DNA of 64,000 nt from Paenibacillus phyllosphaerae (GCF_014192105.1 NZ_JACHXK010000006.1:310001-374000); one strand, 5' to 3'; positions 15,579 through 24,344 are shown, numbered from the stretch's first letter. Made by a program: numbers and translations. The notes: generated by a model from the letters alone, not told the origin.

Positions 15579-16814
15579 ATGGAGAGAGTCGTCATAACAG
15601 GTATGGGAGCCATTACGCCGCTTGGCAATACTGTCGAGGAGCTATGGTCGAATTTGGTACAGGGGCGCTCAGGCGTTTCCTTGATCGATACGTTCCCAAC
15701 CGACAATCATAAGGTGAAAATCGCAGCAGTGGTCCGTGATTTCGATGCGCCAAGTCTGCTTGGTACGAAGGAAGCCAGAAGAATGGACCGGTTCTGCCAA
15801 TTCGCGGTTGCCGCCGCGGATCTTGCCGTTCGCGATGCCGGGCTCGACCTGGATCAGACGGATAGAGAGCGGGTCGGCGTCTACGTCGGCTCCGGGATCG
15901 GCGGCATTCGGACGCTGCAGGACCAGCAGGACACATTGCGTACACGCGGCCCAGGCAGAGTGAGCCCGACGCTTGTTCCGATGATGATCTCGAATATGGC
16001 CGCGGCGATGATCAGCATGAAGTTCGGGGTATATGGACCGACATTATCGCCCGTCACCGCGTGCTCCATCGGCAACACCGCCATCGGGGAGGCCTTCCAC
16101 CGGATTCAATCCGGCAGGACGGACGTGATCCTTGCAGGCGGGGCGGAATCGGCCGTTACCGACATTGCGCTCGCCAGTTTCGCCAATGCGACGGCAATAT
16201 CGTCGCGCAATGACGATCCTGCGGGGGCAAGCCGGCCATTCGACCGTAATCGGGACGGATTCGTCATGGGCGAGGGAGCGGGCATCCTTGTGCTCGAATC
16301 GCTCACCCACGCCGAACGTCGCGGTGCACGTATCTATGCGGAGGTCATCGGCTATGGGGCAAGCTCGGACGCCTATCACATGGTAGCGACGCATCCGGAG
16401 GGGACGGGCGCTTACAGAGCGATGCGGGAAGCGCTGAGAGATGCGGAATTGGACGTCAGCCAAGTGGACGTCATCAGCGCTCATGCGACCAGTACCGAAC
16501 TCGGTGACCGGTCTGAGACCGCAGCAATCAAGCGCGTGTTCGGCGAAGCCGCTTACCGCGTGCCGGTAACGGCGAATAAGTCGATGCTTGGACATTTGCT
16601 CGGAGCGGCCGGTGGCGTAGAGGCGATCGCGCTCGTGAAGTCGTTGCAAGAAGACGTTATCCCGCCGACGATTAATCTTCGCGAGGCTGAGCCGGAGTGC
16701 GATTTGGATTATGTGCCGAATACGGCTCGGGAGGCGCAGCTTAAGATCGGGATCTCGAATTCATTCGGGTTTGGCGGGCATAACGCGGTTATCGTTCTGA
16801 AGAAGTTTAATTAG
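15579..16814 (+). CDS. fabF: beta-ketoacyl-ACP synthase II paralogue
   Basis: This 411-residue thiolase-fold condensing enzyme would extend acyl-ACP with malonyl-ACP. The Cys-His-His triad is present: VTACSIGNT (Cys near 161), HATSTELGD (His) and NKSMLGHLLGAAGG (His). Length equals FabF. ATG 15579 follows GGAGGAG. It has no acpP, fabD or fabG neighbours, so it is probably an accessory FabF rather than the housekeeping copy. HATST replaces the usual HGTST, a minor change. Confidence 0.9.
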   Translation: MERVVITGMGAITPLGNTVEELWSNLVQGRSGVSLIDTFPTDNHKVKIAAVVRDFDAPSLLGTKEARRMDRFCQFAVAAADLAVRDAGLDLDQTDRERVGVYVGSGIGGIRTLQDQQDTLRTRGPGRVSPTLVPMMISNMAAAMISMKFGVYGPTLSPVTACSIGNTAIGEAFHRIQSGRTDVILAGGAESAVTDIALASFANATAISSRNDDPAGASRPFDRNRDGFVMGEGAGILVLESLTHAERRGARIYAEVIGYGASSDAYHMVATHPEGTGAYRAMREALRDAELDVSQVDVISAHATSTELGDRSETAAIKRVFGEAAYRVPVTANKSMLGHLLGAAGGVEAIALVKSLQEDVIPPTINLREAEPECDLDYVPNTAREAQLKIGISNSFGFGGHNAVIVLKKFN

Positions 16815-16859
16815 CAGGTGAGAACATTACGTCCGGACGTCGGTCCACTAGAACAAAAG

Positions 16860-16894
16860 AGCAGCTCGAGTGCGCTTGGCACCTTGAGCTGCTA
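16860..16894. terminator. bidirectional terminator
   Basis: An AGCAGCTC/GAGCTGCT-type stem with inner GTGC/GCAC pairs lies between convergent genes. On the minus strand it is followed by CTTTTG. Confidence 0.8.
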
Positions 16895-16926
16895 TTCGTC
16901 ATTTGAACGGCTTGCTAGAGGTCCGT

Positions 16927-17685
16927 TCACTTAAAATCATGCAGGAAGACCATTCCGTTCACATAGCGCCTTGCCAGCGAATTAAAACTTGCCGTATGGA
17001 CGGCGATAATCGAGACGTGTATAGCATTCTTCAGCACCTCTTGACCTTCTCTGCCGGTAGCGGGGCAACGCCGTATGGCGAACTCATGCGCGGCCTCATC
17101 CAGCATCTGGTCCCACTTGGTAATGAAATCCTGGCGCGTGCCGGAGTAATTCTTGTAACGCTCGTCCAACACTTCATACAGTTCCGCGTATGCGGAGTAG
17201 AAATCGAGCGGCGTGACGCCCTGTTTCAATTCCCCGATCGTTGATCCAAATACAATTGTCAGCATCTTGCGTATCGAGTCGTAATCGAGCGCCGATCGAA
17301 GATCCTCGATGATGAAGAACAACGCGACCTGCTGCAGGGAATATTTCTTGCCGTCTTCGGGCTGTCCAATCAATTCCTTGAAGTCACGCTTCACCCAGTT
17401 CTGTATAGAGGTTACGCTAAAATGGGTAAACTCTACCTGCGCTCCGAGCGCAACGATATCGCTTAAAGAAAAGGCGGGTTTAATCGCCGACTTAATCATT
17501 TTCTCGAATAGGGAAGGGAGTGTCGTGCCCAGGAAGGCGGTCATCGATTTCCCTTGCTCCAAGTCCCGCTCATGCTGAATGCGCCATATGTCTTGCAAGA
17601 TGGCGAGCGGAGATTTACCCAGCTGACCATTAAGCGATAAGAGCAGATCAGCCATGTCTTTGCGTCTAAAAGTTAATGTTTCCAA
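16927..17685 (-). CDS. DUF1836 domain protein
   Basis: A 252-residue cytoplasmic protein with a DUF1836 domain (about 75-190), whose MerR-like helix-turn-helix is seen in FSVTSIQNWVKRDF and KKYSLQQVALFFIIEDL. The family is widespread in Bacillota and thought to be DNA-binding, without a known role. The TTG start at 17685 has GAGGTGA seven bases upstream. It is a single-gene unit. Confidence 0.8.
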   Translation of the reverse strand: METLTFRRKDMADLLLSLNGQLGKSPLAILQDIWRIQHERDLEQGKSMTAFLGTTLPSLFEKMIKSAIKPAFSLSDIVALGAQVEFTHFSVTSIQNWVKRDFKELIGQPEDGKKYSLQQVALFFIIEDLRSALDYDSIRKMLTIVFGSTIGELKQGVTPLDFYSAYAELYEVLDERYKNYSGTRQDFITKWDQMLDEAAHEFAIRRCPATGREGQEVLKNAIHVSIIAVHTASFNSLARRYVNGMVFLHDFK

Positions 17686-17843
17686 TGCGGCTTCACCTCG
17701 CTTTACGATCGAACGGTTTTTATGAACTCATCATAAATTGCGGCTACGGCGATGTCAAAAGGAAAGATTCGAAGAGAATGCCCTGTTCACCGGGTGATTC
17801 CTCCTTATTAATGCTGAATTAAACGAAAACGGTCCAAAACAAA

Positions 17844-17888
17844 CTTTGTGCTCTGAACCTGTTTTCTATAGAATGGTTCATAAGAACC
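17844..17888 (+). promoter_or_regulatory. candidate promoter with overlapping inverted repeat
   Basis: TTTGTG (17845-17850) and TATAGA (17867-17872) are 16 bp apart. Just downstream GGTTC-ATAA-GAACC forms a hairpin, and GAACC also occurs at 17855-17859, so two alternative pairings are possible. Nothing else is seen in the gap 17686-17926. Confidence 0.4.
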
Positions 17889-17926
17889 GGTTATAAGAAC
17901 AACTCAAAAACAAAAGGATGATTGGG

Positions 17927-19222
17927 ATGGTTTTGAATTTATTTCTAGTTGCATTGCTCATATTACTGACCGCCTTTTTCGTAGCAACCGAATTCGCGAT
18001 CATTAAGCTGCGTCCTAGCCGCGTGGATCAAATGGTGATCGAAGGCAAAAAGAACGCGCTTGCTGTACAGAAGGTTACGACTAACCTGGATGCATACCTC
18101 TCTGCCTGTCAGTTAGGGATCACGATTACAGCACTCGCACTTGGTTGGTTGGGTGAACCGACGGTCGAAGCTTTGCTCCATCCCATTTTCGAACAATTAA
18201 ACGTAAGTGAGAGCTTGGCGCATATTCTGTCGTTCGGTATTGCCTTCGTCTTGATGACTTACTTGCACGTTGTACTGGGCGAGCTTGCCCCGAAGTCGCT
18301 TGCGATTCAGAAGGCCGAACAAATCACGGTCATCTGCGCACCGATTATTATCGTCTTCCACAAAGTTATGTTTCCGTTCATCTGGTTGCTTAACGGTTCC
18401 GCGAACACAATGATCAAGCTGTTCGGCATGAAGCCGGCGAGCGAGCATGAAGAAGCCCACTCGGAAGAAGAAATCCGTATTATTCTGTCCGAGAGCTATG
18501 AGAGCGGCAAGATCAACAAGACGGAATTCGGTTATGTGAACCGGATCTTCACCTTCGACGAGCTGTTGGCCCGCGAGATTATGATCCCGCGTACCGATAT
18601 GGTCTGCTTGTATGCGGATAAGACGTTGACTGAGAACATGAGCATCATTAAGAAAGAGCAGTACACTCGTTTCCCGGTTGCCAAGGAAAGCAAAGATAAC
18701 ATCATCGGTATCATCAATACGAAGCAATTTTTCTTAAGCTATGATAACAATCCTAACTTTGACTTCAGCGCGCTGCTTCAGCCTGTCATGACCGTTCCGG
18801 AAGTGATGCCGATCAAACGATTGCTGACCAAGATGCAGCAGGAACAAGTGCATATCGCGTTATTGCTGGACGAATACGGCGGTACTTCAGGCCTTATTAC
18901 AATCGAGGACATTCTCGAAGAGATCGTCGGCGAGATCCGCGACGAGTTCGATAAGGACGAGAAACGGGATATCGAGATGCTCGAGCCGGACCGTTATATG
19001 GTCAAAGGCACGGTGCTTGTAGATGAGCTGAATTACATTCTTCAGACGGATATTCAGCATGATGAGGTCGACTCGATCGGCGGATGGCTCTACAGCCAAC
19101 AGCCGGAGCTTCAGAAGGGCGAGCCATGGGATTACGAGAATCTGACCTTCATCATTCGCGAGAAGGAAAGACACCGTATCCGCAAGATCGAGATTCTGAA
19201 GAAGCATACGCAGAACGTGTAA
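17927..19222 (+). CDS. CNNM/CBS-pair/CorC_HlyC membrane transporter-like protein
   Basis: A protein of about 431 residues with a CNNM (DUF21) membrane domain of three to four helices (1-190; FVATEFAIIKLRPSR, LGELAPKSLAI), a CBS pair (about 205-330, LLDEYGGTSGLITIEDILEEIVG) and a C-terminal CorC_HlyC domain. Relatives such as B. subtilis YhdP/MpfA and vertebrate CNNM proteins act in Mg2+ export. ATG 17927 with AAAAGGA is preferred to ATG 17918, which abuts the site. Single gene with its own terminator. Confidence 0.9.
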   Translation: MVLNLFLVALLILLTAFFVATEFAIIKLRPSRVDQMVIEGKKNALAVQKVTTNLDAYLSACQLGITITALALGWLGEPTVEALLHPIFEQLNVSESLAHILSFGIAFVLMTYLHVVLGELAPKSLAIQKAEQITVICAPIIIVFHKVMFPFIWLLNGSANTMIKLFGMKPASEHEEAHSEEEIRIILSESYESGKINKTEFGYVNRIFTFDELLAREIMIPRTDMVCLYADKTLTENMSIIKKEQYTRFPVAKESKDNIIGIINTKQFFLSYDNNPNFDFSALLQPVMTVPEVMPIKRLLTKMQQEQVHIALLLDEYGGTSGLITIEDILEEIVGEIRDEFDKDEKRDIEMLEPDRYMVKGTVLVDELNYILQTDIQHDEVDSIGGWLYSQQPELQKGEPWDYENLTFIIREKERHRIRKIEILKKHTQNV

Positions 19223-19260
19223 TCATGAACGAAGAACGTTAGACAACCGAAGACTTACAA

Positions 19261-19300
19261 GGAACCTTTGCACCGTTATTGGTGATGAAGGTTCTTTTTT
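19261..19300 (+). terminator. intrinsic terminator
   Basis: GGAACCTT/AAGGTTC stem with an inner CACC/GGTG pair followed by TTTTTT. Confidence 0.92.
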
Positions 19301-19419
19301 CTTCCTATTTTCAAACTTTGGCGCGTATCCACGTTCTTGAAGCAGCTTGCCCCAACATAAGCTATATGTTAGTAGCCACAAGTAACCATGCTAACATTCA
19401 TAAGCAAAGGGGCACGCTT

Positions 19420-20325
19420 ATGCGATATGATTGTGCGATTGTAGGGGGCGGTCCGGCCGGCTTGAACGCGGCGCTCGTACTCGGCAGATCCAGGCGCGGC
19501 ACGATTCTGCTAGATAACAATAAACCGCGCAACGCGGTCACTCATGCCTCTCACGGATTCCTGACGCGAGATGGGGTGCGGCCTGCTGATTTCCGCCGTA
19601 TGGCGCAGGAGGAGATTCGCGGCTATCCCTCCGTCGTAACCAAAGAGTGTGAGATCACGCATATTGCCAGGTTGACGGATGGGTTCTTGGTCTCGACGGC
19701 ACAGGGGGAATACGTGCAAGCCTCGAAAATCATCCTGGCAACCGGACTTAAAGAATCGTTCCCCGATATTCCCGGTTTCACCGAACTTTATGGCCGGAGT
19801 CTATTCAACTGTCCCTATTGCGACGGTTATGAGATGCAGGATCAGCCGATCGTCCTTGTCTCGGAAGGAGCATCGGCCTATCATACCGCTAAGCTGCTGC
19901 TGAATTGGAGCCGCAATCTGGTCGTCTGCACCAATTGGCACGCGAATTTATCGCCGGATCAACAACAACAGCTGTACCGGCAAGGCGTCCAGGTGAATAT
20001 GATGCCGATCGATGCGTTCGTCGGTTCCGAAGGCCAGCTTGCCGGCGTACGATTCAAGGACGGCAGCTTCATCCAGCGGTCGGGCGGCTTCGTTACGCCT
20101 CGCTTGTCGCAGCGGTCGGACTTTGGCGAACAACTCGGCTGCGCGCGCACCGAGTTCGGCGGCATCGTCACCGATTCTTACGGCAGAACGTCGGTGCCAG
20201 GGGTTTATGCGGCCGGGGACAGCGCGCTCGTGATGCCCTCGCAGCTGATTATCGCAGCGGCGGAAGGCAGCCGGGCGGCGATGGGCGTGAATTCGGATCT
20301 GATCGAAGAATGGTTCTACAGGTAG
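19420..20325 (+). CDS. thioredoxin-reductase-like NAD(P)/FAD oxidoreductase
   Basis: A 301-residue flavoprotein with an N-terminal FAD-binding loop (CAIVGGGPAGLNAALVLGR), a CxxC pair in FNCPYCDGYE near residue 130 and a second FAD motif VYAAGDSA near the C-terminus. The CPYCDGYE form is typical of stand-alone TrxB-like proteins, whose partner is often not thioredoxin. ATG 19420 is chosen for AAAGGGG eight bases upstream; the frame extends further upstream but through the previous terminator. Confidence 0.87.
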   Translation: MRYDCAIVGGGPAGLNAALVLGRSRRGTILLDNNKPRNAVTHASHGFLTRDGVRPADFRRMAQEEIRGYPSVVTKECEITHIARLTDGFLVSTAQGEYVQASKIILATGLKESFPDIPGFTELYGRSLFNCPYCDGYEMQDQPIVLVSEGASAYHTAKLLLNWSRNLVVCTNWHANLSPDQQQQLYRQGVQVNMMPIDAFVGSEGQLAGVRFKDGSFIQRSGGFVTPRLSQRSDFGEQLGCARTEFGGIVTDSYGRTSVPGVYAAGDSALVMPSQLIIAAAEGSRAAMGVNSDLIEEWFYR

Positions 20326-20383
20326 GCACCTGGGGTGGCGATCGCCGATTTTTAATTCCGAGTCGAAACATCTGAATTAGCAC

Positions 20384-20412
20384 TAGACATTTTCAGTAAA
20401 CGGCGCTATAGT
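20384..20412 (+). promoter_or_regulatory. promoter of the FMN riboswitch transcript
   Basis: TAGACA (20384-20389) and TATAGT (20407-20412) with 17-bp spacing, 30 bp upstream of the aptamer. Confidence 0.7.
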
Positions 20413-20442
20413 TAAGTAAGTGAAAATGAAAAATCAAATATC

Positions 20443-20587
20443 GATCTTCGGGGTAGGGTGAGATTCCCAACCGGCGGTGAACCTCTTACGCAAGAGGAAG
20501 CCCGCGACTCCCTTTCCTGCTCGGCAGGCAGGGGACTGATTTGGTGAAATTCCAAAGCCGACGGTATAGTCCGGATGGTAGAAGATC
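20443..20587 (+). ncRNA. FMN riboswitch (RFN element) aptamer
   Basis: The conserved segments are in order: P1 GATCTTC (20443-20449) pairs with GAAGATC (20581-20587); then GGGGTAGGGTGAGATTCCC, ACCGGCGGT, AGCCCGCGAC, TGGTGAAATTCCA, AGCCGACGGTATAGTC and CGGATGG. The variable arm is a GC-rich hairpin. FMN binding would favour the downstream terminator and lower expression of the transporter. Confidence 0.98.
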
Positions 20588-20648
20588 AGAGGTAGACGTG
20601 CGCCTGTTATCGTTAACCAGGACGCAGGTTTGTTTGCTTACCTCATCT

Positions 20649-20690
20649 AGCCCCGTTTCGCGCACATGTGGTGCGGAACGGGGCTTTCTT
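20649..20690 (+). terminator. expression-platform terminator of the FMN riboswitch
   Basis: AGCCCCGTT (20649-20657) pairs with AACGGGGCT (20677-20685), with an inner CGCAC/GTGCG stem, followed by TTCTT. An alternative hairpin GCGCCTG/CAGGACGC lies between aptamer and terminator. Confidence 0.85.
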
Positions 20691-20725
20691 ACCGTGTGCC
20701 CTTAAGTTCAGAAGGGGTTAGAACG

Positions 20726-21688
20726 ATGAACAATGTATCCACTGTAAGACCAAGCTTCAATGTAAGAAGACGTTTCATGCCCGAAATATGGCTTGTCGTC
20801 ATCGGGGCCGCGCTATGGGGCGTAGACCCGCTGTTCCGCGTGTTGCTGCTGAAGTATCTCACTTCCACGCAGATCGTATTGCTCGAACACATCATCTTGT
20901 TCTTCTTCGCCGCTCCTGTCCTGATCAAGCGCCGGCACGAGTTATGGAACGTGCGATTGCTGCAGGTCGGCGCGCTGCTCTTCTTGTCCTGGGGCGGTTC
21001 GGCGATCGCGACGATCCTGTTCACCCAAGGCTTGGCGACTGGCGATTTGAACGCCGTCTTGCTGCTGCAGAAGCTGCAGCCGCTTATCGCGATCATTATG
21101 GCTCGTTATTTGCTGAAGGAACGTCTGCCGCAATACTTTGGCGTCCTCATCGCGCTTGCGCTTGTCGGTACGTATCTGCTCACCTTCGGCTGGTCGGTTC
21201 CCGACTTTGGTGCCGGGGCATTCGTACAGGTCGGCAGCTTATTATCGGTTGGCGCAGCCATTCTATGGGGCGGATCGACCGTAATGGGCCGGTATATGCT
21301 TGGCTCGATGTCGTATGAGACGGTGACTTCGCTCCGATTTATTCTGGCCTTGCCGCTGCTGCTGGTCATTACCGCCTCGGGCGGGGGCAGCTGGATCTTC
21401 CCGACTAACGGAGGCGAGCAGGCGTTAATGGCATTGAATATGATTCTGCAAGCGCTGCTGCCCGGGCTGCTAAGCCTGCTCCTGTACTACAAGGGGCTAA
21501 GTGTGGTGAAAGCCTCATACGCCACATTGGCGGAGCTCAGCTTCCCGATGGTCGGCGTCATTATTAACTGGATCGCATTCAACCAGATGATAACGACGGC
21601 ACAGTTGACCGGCTTCGTGCTGATCTGGGCCACGCTATACATGATCTCCAAGCAACAGAGCGATGGGCCGTCAGCGCGTCTAAACTAA
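20726..21688 (+). CDS. DMT-superfamily (EamA) transporter, probable riboflavin uptake
   Basis: A 320-residue protein with ten hydrophobic helices in two EamA repeats (LVVIGAALWGVDPLF and GSLLSVGAAILWGGSTVMGRY begin each half). It is the only gene behind the FMN riboswitch and has its own terminator, so its substrate is very likely riboflavin or another flavin. Riboswitch-controlled DMT proteins of the ImpX/RibN kind have been proposed as riboflavin importers, which supports the inference. ATG 20726 has GAAGGGG nine bases upstream. Confidence 0.88.
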   Translation: MNNVSTVRPSFNVRRRFMPEIWLVVIGAALWGVDPLFRVLLLKYLTSTQIVLLEHIILFFFAAPVLIKRRHELWNVRLLQVGALLFLSWGGSAIATILFTQGLATGDLNAVLLLQKLQPLIAIIMARYLLKERLPQYFGVLIALALVGTYLLTFGWSVPDFGAGAFVQVGSLLSVGAAILWGGSTVMGRYMLGSMSYETVTSLRFILALPLLLVITASGGGSWIFPTNGGEQALMALNMILQALLPGLLSLLLYYKGLSVVKASYATLAELSFPMVGVIINWIAFNQMITTAQLTGFVLIWATLYMISKQQSDGPSARLN

Positions 21689-21702
21689 CTTATGATCCGT
21701 CA

Positions 21703-21735
21703 CCAGAGCCGTCCGTTATGGGTGGCTCTTTTTTG
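21703..21735 (+). terminator. intrinsic terminator
   Basis: AGAGCC/GGCTCT stem followed by TTTTTT after the DMT transporter. Confidence 0.9.
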
Positions 21736-21789
21736 CCCATTACAGACCGAAGTTGATATACTTGAGGGAAAAAATAGGAGGGAAATGCG

Positions 21790-22629
21790 ATGCATGATGT
21801 TATACATGACGCGTTCGAATTTGCGCTTGGGGAGGACTTGACGCTTCGCGGAGACGTTACTGTCTTGCCGGTCGGCGGTCCGAAGCCCGTGGTCATCTAT
21901 CTACATGGCTTCAAGGGATTCAAGGATTGGGGATTCGGTCCTTATACGGCAGAACAGCTGGCGAAGAATGGATTCGCCGTCATCCGGTTTAACTTTACGC
22001 GCAACGGCGTCGCCGCGACGGATTTCGATGAACTGCACAAGTTCGGCGGCAATACATACGCCAGGGAACAGGCGGATCTTGCGGAGCTTCTCGATCGGCT
22101 GCTGGCCGGGGAACTCCCGTTTGCCGAAGAGTTGGATAGGACGCGGATCGCGCTCATCGGACACAGCCGAGGAGGCGGTAACGCGATCATCTTCGCTGCA
22201 GAGCATCCGGAGATTCGGGCCGTCGTTACTTGGAACGGGATTGCTCATGTGAATCTGTTCACGCCGGACTTCGAGCAGGAAGTACGGGCCAACGGCATCG
22301 GATACGTACCGAATGCGAGAACGAAGCAGCAGATGCCGATCCTTCCCGCATTCTTCGATGATGTGCACAACAATGCCGAGCGATTCGATATCGTGAAGGG
22401 GATCGCAGGGCTGCAGATTCCGGCGATGACCATTCAAGGCGACCAGGATAGCGAGCGATTGGTACGCGGTCATGAGCAGCTGCGCGCGGCCGCTCCACAG
22501 CAGGAGCATGTCACCATCGACGGGGCGAACCATACTTTCGGAGCCGTCCATCCCTTCACGGGAAGCACGCCGGAGCTGGAGCAGGCCTTGCATCATACGA
22601 TCGACTTCTTGCGCGGCGCGCTCAGCTAG
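21790..22629 (+). CDS. alpha/beta hydrolase (dienelactone-hydrolase-like)
   Basis: A 279-residue cytoplasmic alpha/beta hydrolase with the oxyanion region YLHGFKGFKDWG, nucleophile elbow GHSRGGG (Ser near 124), acid TIQGDQD and catalytic His in DGANHTFGAVHPF. The likely triad Ser-Asp-His is complete. The GFKGFKDWG segment is seen in a subgroup of Bacillota esterase-like proteins. GGAGGG precedes the ATG. The substrate is unknown. Confidence 0.85.
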   Translation: MHDVIHDAFEFALGEDLTLRGDVTVLPVGGPKPVVIYLHGFKGFKDWGFGPYTAEQLAKNGFAVIRFNFTRNGVAATDFDELHKFGGNTYAREQADLAELLDRLLAGELPFAEELDRTRIALIGHSRGGGNAIIFAAEHPEIRAVVTWNGIAHVNLFTPDFEQEVRANGIGYVPNARTKQQMPILPAFFDDVHNNAERFDIVKGIAGLQIPAMTIQGDQDSERLVRGHEQLRAAAPQQEHVTIDGANHTFGAVHPFTGSTPELEQALHHTIDFLRGALS

Positions 22630-22731
22630 GCCAATAGTCAGGCGTCGTGCATCGCGGCGGGATTTGGTATACTGCTAAGAGATAAGTGTGCGCACTTATT
22701 CGATACATAACAGGAATAGCGAGGTACACCT

Positions 22732-23721
22732 ATGATTCGATTCGGCATTATCGGCACCAATACGATTACGGAAAAATTCATCCAAGCGGCCAGGCAGGCG
22801 GAAGGCGCAGCGATCGCAGCCGTTTATTCCCGCAAAGAAGAGACGGCCGCGGCCTATGCGGACAAGCATGGCATCGAGCACCGGTTCACGAGCCTTGACG
22901 CAATGCTAGCTAGCGACGCCATTGATGCCGTCTATATCGCGAGTCCTACCGCTTATCATATGCAGCATGCGATCGCATGCATGGATGCGGGCAAGCATGT
23001 CCTATGCGAGAAGCCGGTCGCTTCCAATGACCGCGAGCTGAAGCTCATGATCGAAGCGGCGGAGCGCAATCAGGTGCTCTTCATGGAAGCGATGAAGTCG
23101 ACGCTGACGCCGGCCTTCGCGGCGATTGCCGAGCAATTGCCGAAGATCGGCAAAGTGCGGCGTTATTTTGCAAGCTACTGCCAATATTCATCGCGTTACG
23201 ATGCCTACAAGCGCGGCGAAGTGATGAACGCGTTCAAGCCGGATCTCTCCAACGGGGCGCTCATGGATATCGGCGTGTACGGCATCTATCCGGCCGTCGT
23301 CCTGTTCGGTCAACCAACCGGCGTAAAAGCGGAAGCATATATGCTTGAGTCCGGCGTTGACGGCGAAGGCAGCATGATTCTGAAATACGAGGACATGGAC
23401 GCTGTCATTATGTACTCGAAGATCACGAATTCGCTCGTGCCTTCCGAGATTCAAGGGGAGAACGGCAATATTCTGATCGACCAGATCAGCGAACCGCGCC
23501 AAGTGCGCATTCATTATCGGGACGGCCGGGTCGAGGATATTAGCGTGGCCCATCAGATCGCGGACGTGATGATGTATGAGATCCAAGAGTTCGTGAACCT
23601 GATCCGCAGCGGCAAGACCGAGTCAACGGTCAACTCGCATGCGAATTCGCTTGCCGTGCAGGGTATCATGACGGAAGCCAGACAGCAATTCGGACTCGTA
23701 TTTCCGGCGGACGCACGATAA
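22732..23721 (+). CDS. Gfo/Idh/MocA family oxidoreductase
   Basis: A 329-residue NAD(P)-dependent dehydrogenase. N-terminal Rossmann fold (RFGIIGTNTITEKFI), the family motif EKPVASN with the conserved Lys, and the C-terminal alpha/beta domain (LMDIGVYGIYPAVVLFG). Members oxidise or reduce sugars, inositols and related polyols. No sugar operon surrounds it, so the substrate cannot be named. A clear terminator follows. Confidence 0.9.
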   Translation: MIRFGIIGTNTITEKFIQAARQAEGAAIAAVYSRKEETAAAYADKHGIEHRFTSLDAMLASDAIDAVYIASPTAYHMQHAIACMDAGKHVLCEKPVASNDRELKLMIEAAERNQVLFMEAMKSTLTPAFAAIAEQLPKIGKVRRYFASYCQYSSRYDAYKRGEVMNAFKPDLSNGALMDIGVYGIYPAVVLFGQPTGVKAEAYMLESGVDGEGSMILKYEDMDAVIMYSKITNSLVPSEIQGENGNILIDQISEPRQVRIHYRDGRVEDISVAHQIADVMMYEIQEFVNLIRSGKTESTVNSHANSLAVQGIMTEARQQFGLVFPADAR

Positions 23722-23748
23722 GCGATCATGGCGCGTAACGGTGCTTCT

Positions 23749-23780
23749 AGCAGCTTCTTCATTGGGGAAGCTGCTTTTTC
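23749..23780 (+). terminator. intrinsic terminator
   Basis: AGCAGCTTC (23749-23757)/GAAGCTGCT (23767-23775) stem with a T-run. Confidence 0.93.
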
Positions 23781-23904
23781 TATGCCTGCCGGACGCCAGG
23801 TCTCGCTCCATCCGGTACTATGCAAAGTTGGTACTTACTGCTTGCTGCTTGAGGGTCTATATTGAAAAAGCAGGAAGCACACGTAAGGGAGCTGCGAGGA
23901 TCGC

Positions 23905-24033
23905 ATGGAGATGAAGAAGCAGGGCGTTTCGAAGGTAGACATAATCGGCATTATTCTGCTCGTTGTCGTAAGTTTGCCGCCGCTGGCATGGATTGTTTTC
24001 TGGACGTATTTTACGCTGTCGATGACGCCTTAA
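23905..24033 (+). CDS. 42-residue single-span membrane protein
   Basis: A micro-ORF encoding a short basic N-terminus (MEMKKQGVSKVD), one hydrophobic helix of about 28 residues (IIGIILLVVVSLPPLAWIVF) and a short tail. GAGGA lies four bases before ATG 23905 and ten before the alternative ATG 23911. No family recognised. The gap 23722-24408 holds this gene, a dispersed repeat and a second micro-ORF. Confidence 0.5.
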   Translation: MEMKKQGVSKVDIIGIILLVVVSLPPLAWIVFWTYFTLSMTP

Positions 24034-24106
24034 GTCCGCTCGCGTTGCTGGCATAACGGACGGGCAGTCTTACATAGATATGATAATGGGAACGTAAGTC
24101 AGGTCG

Positions 24107-24152
24107 GCTGATTGGGTTGCGTTTACAGTAGATTGGGAACGCACCATTCAGC
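24107..24152 (-). repeat. intergenic inverted-repeat element, copy A
   Basis: Read on the minus strand, GCTGAATGGTGC through to CCCAATCAGC aligns with 42473-42522 at about 41 of 46 positions, apart from a 4-bp gap. Outer GCTGA/TCAGC and, here, GCGTT/AACGC pairs can form. It lies 68 bp upstream of the micro-ORF at 24220. Confidence 0.55.
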
Positions 24153-24219
24153 TGAGCCGAAAAATGGTGAGGAGTGCCGGCGCGAAGGAGCATGACGGAT
24201 AGACATGGAGGTTGAAGCG

Positions 24220-24300
24220 ATGAGTGCAGATCTGCTCATTCAGCTGCTCATGCTTGTCATCATGATCATCGAGCTGGCGAAGAAGTCTGACCGACCATAA
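24220..24300 (+). CDS. 26-residue hydrophobic micro-peptide
   Basis: ATG 24220 is preceded by GGAGGTTGAAGCG, a strong ribosome binding site at good spacing. The peptide is MSADLLIQLLMLVIMIIELA followed by KKSDRP: a single hydrophobic helix with a basic tail, and a terminator follows directly. The size, helix and tail resemble small holin-like type I toxins, but no antisense RNA has been shown; it could equally be a small membrane regulator. Confidence 0.5.
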   Translation: MSADLLIQLLMLVIMIIELAKKSDRP

Positions 24301-24308
24301 CGGTAAGA

Positions 24309-24344
24309 AACCCGGATTGCGTTGTTCGCGCGGTCCGGGTTTTC
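24309..24344 (+). terminator. intrinsic terminator after micro-ORF
   Basis: AACCCGGA/TCCGGGTT stem followed by TTTCG, 8 bp after the micro-ORF stop. It supports real expression of that ORF. Confidence 0.8.
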
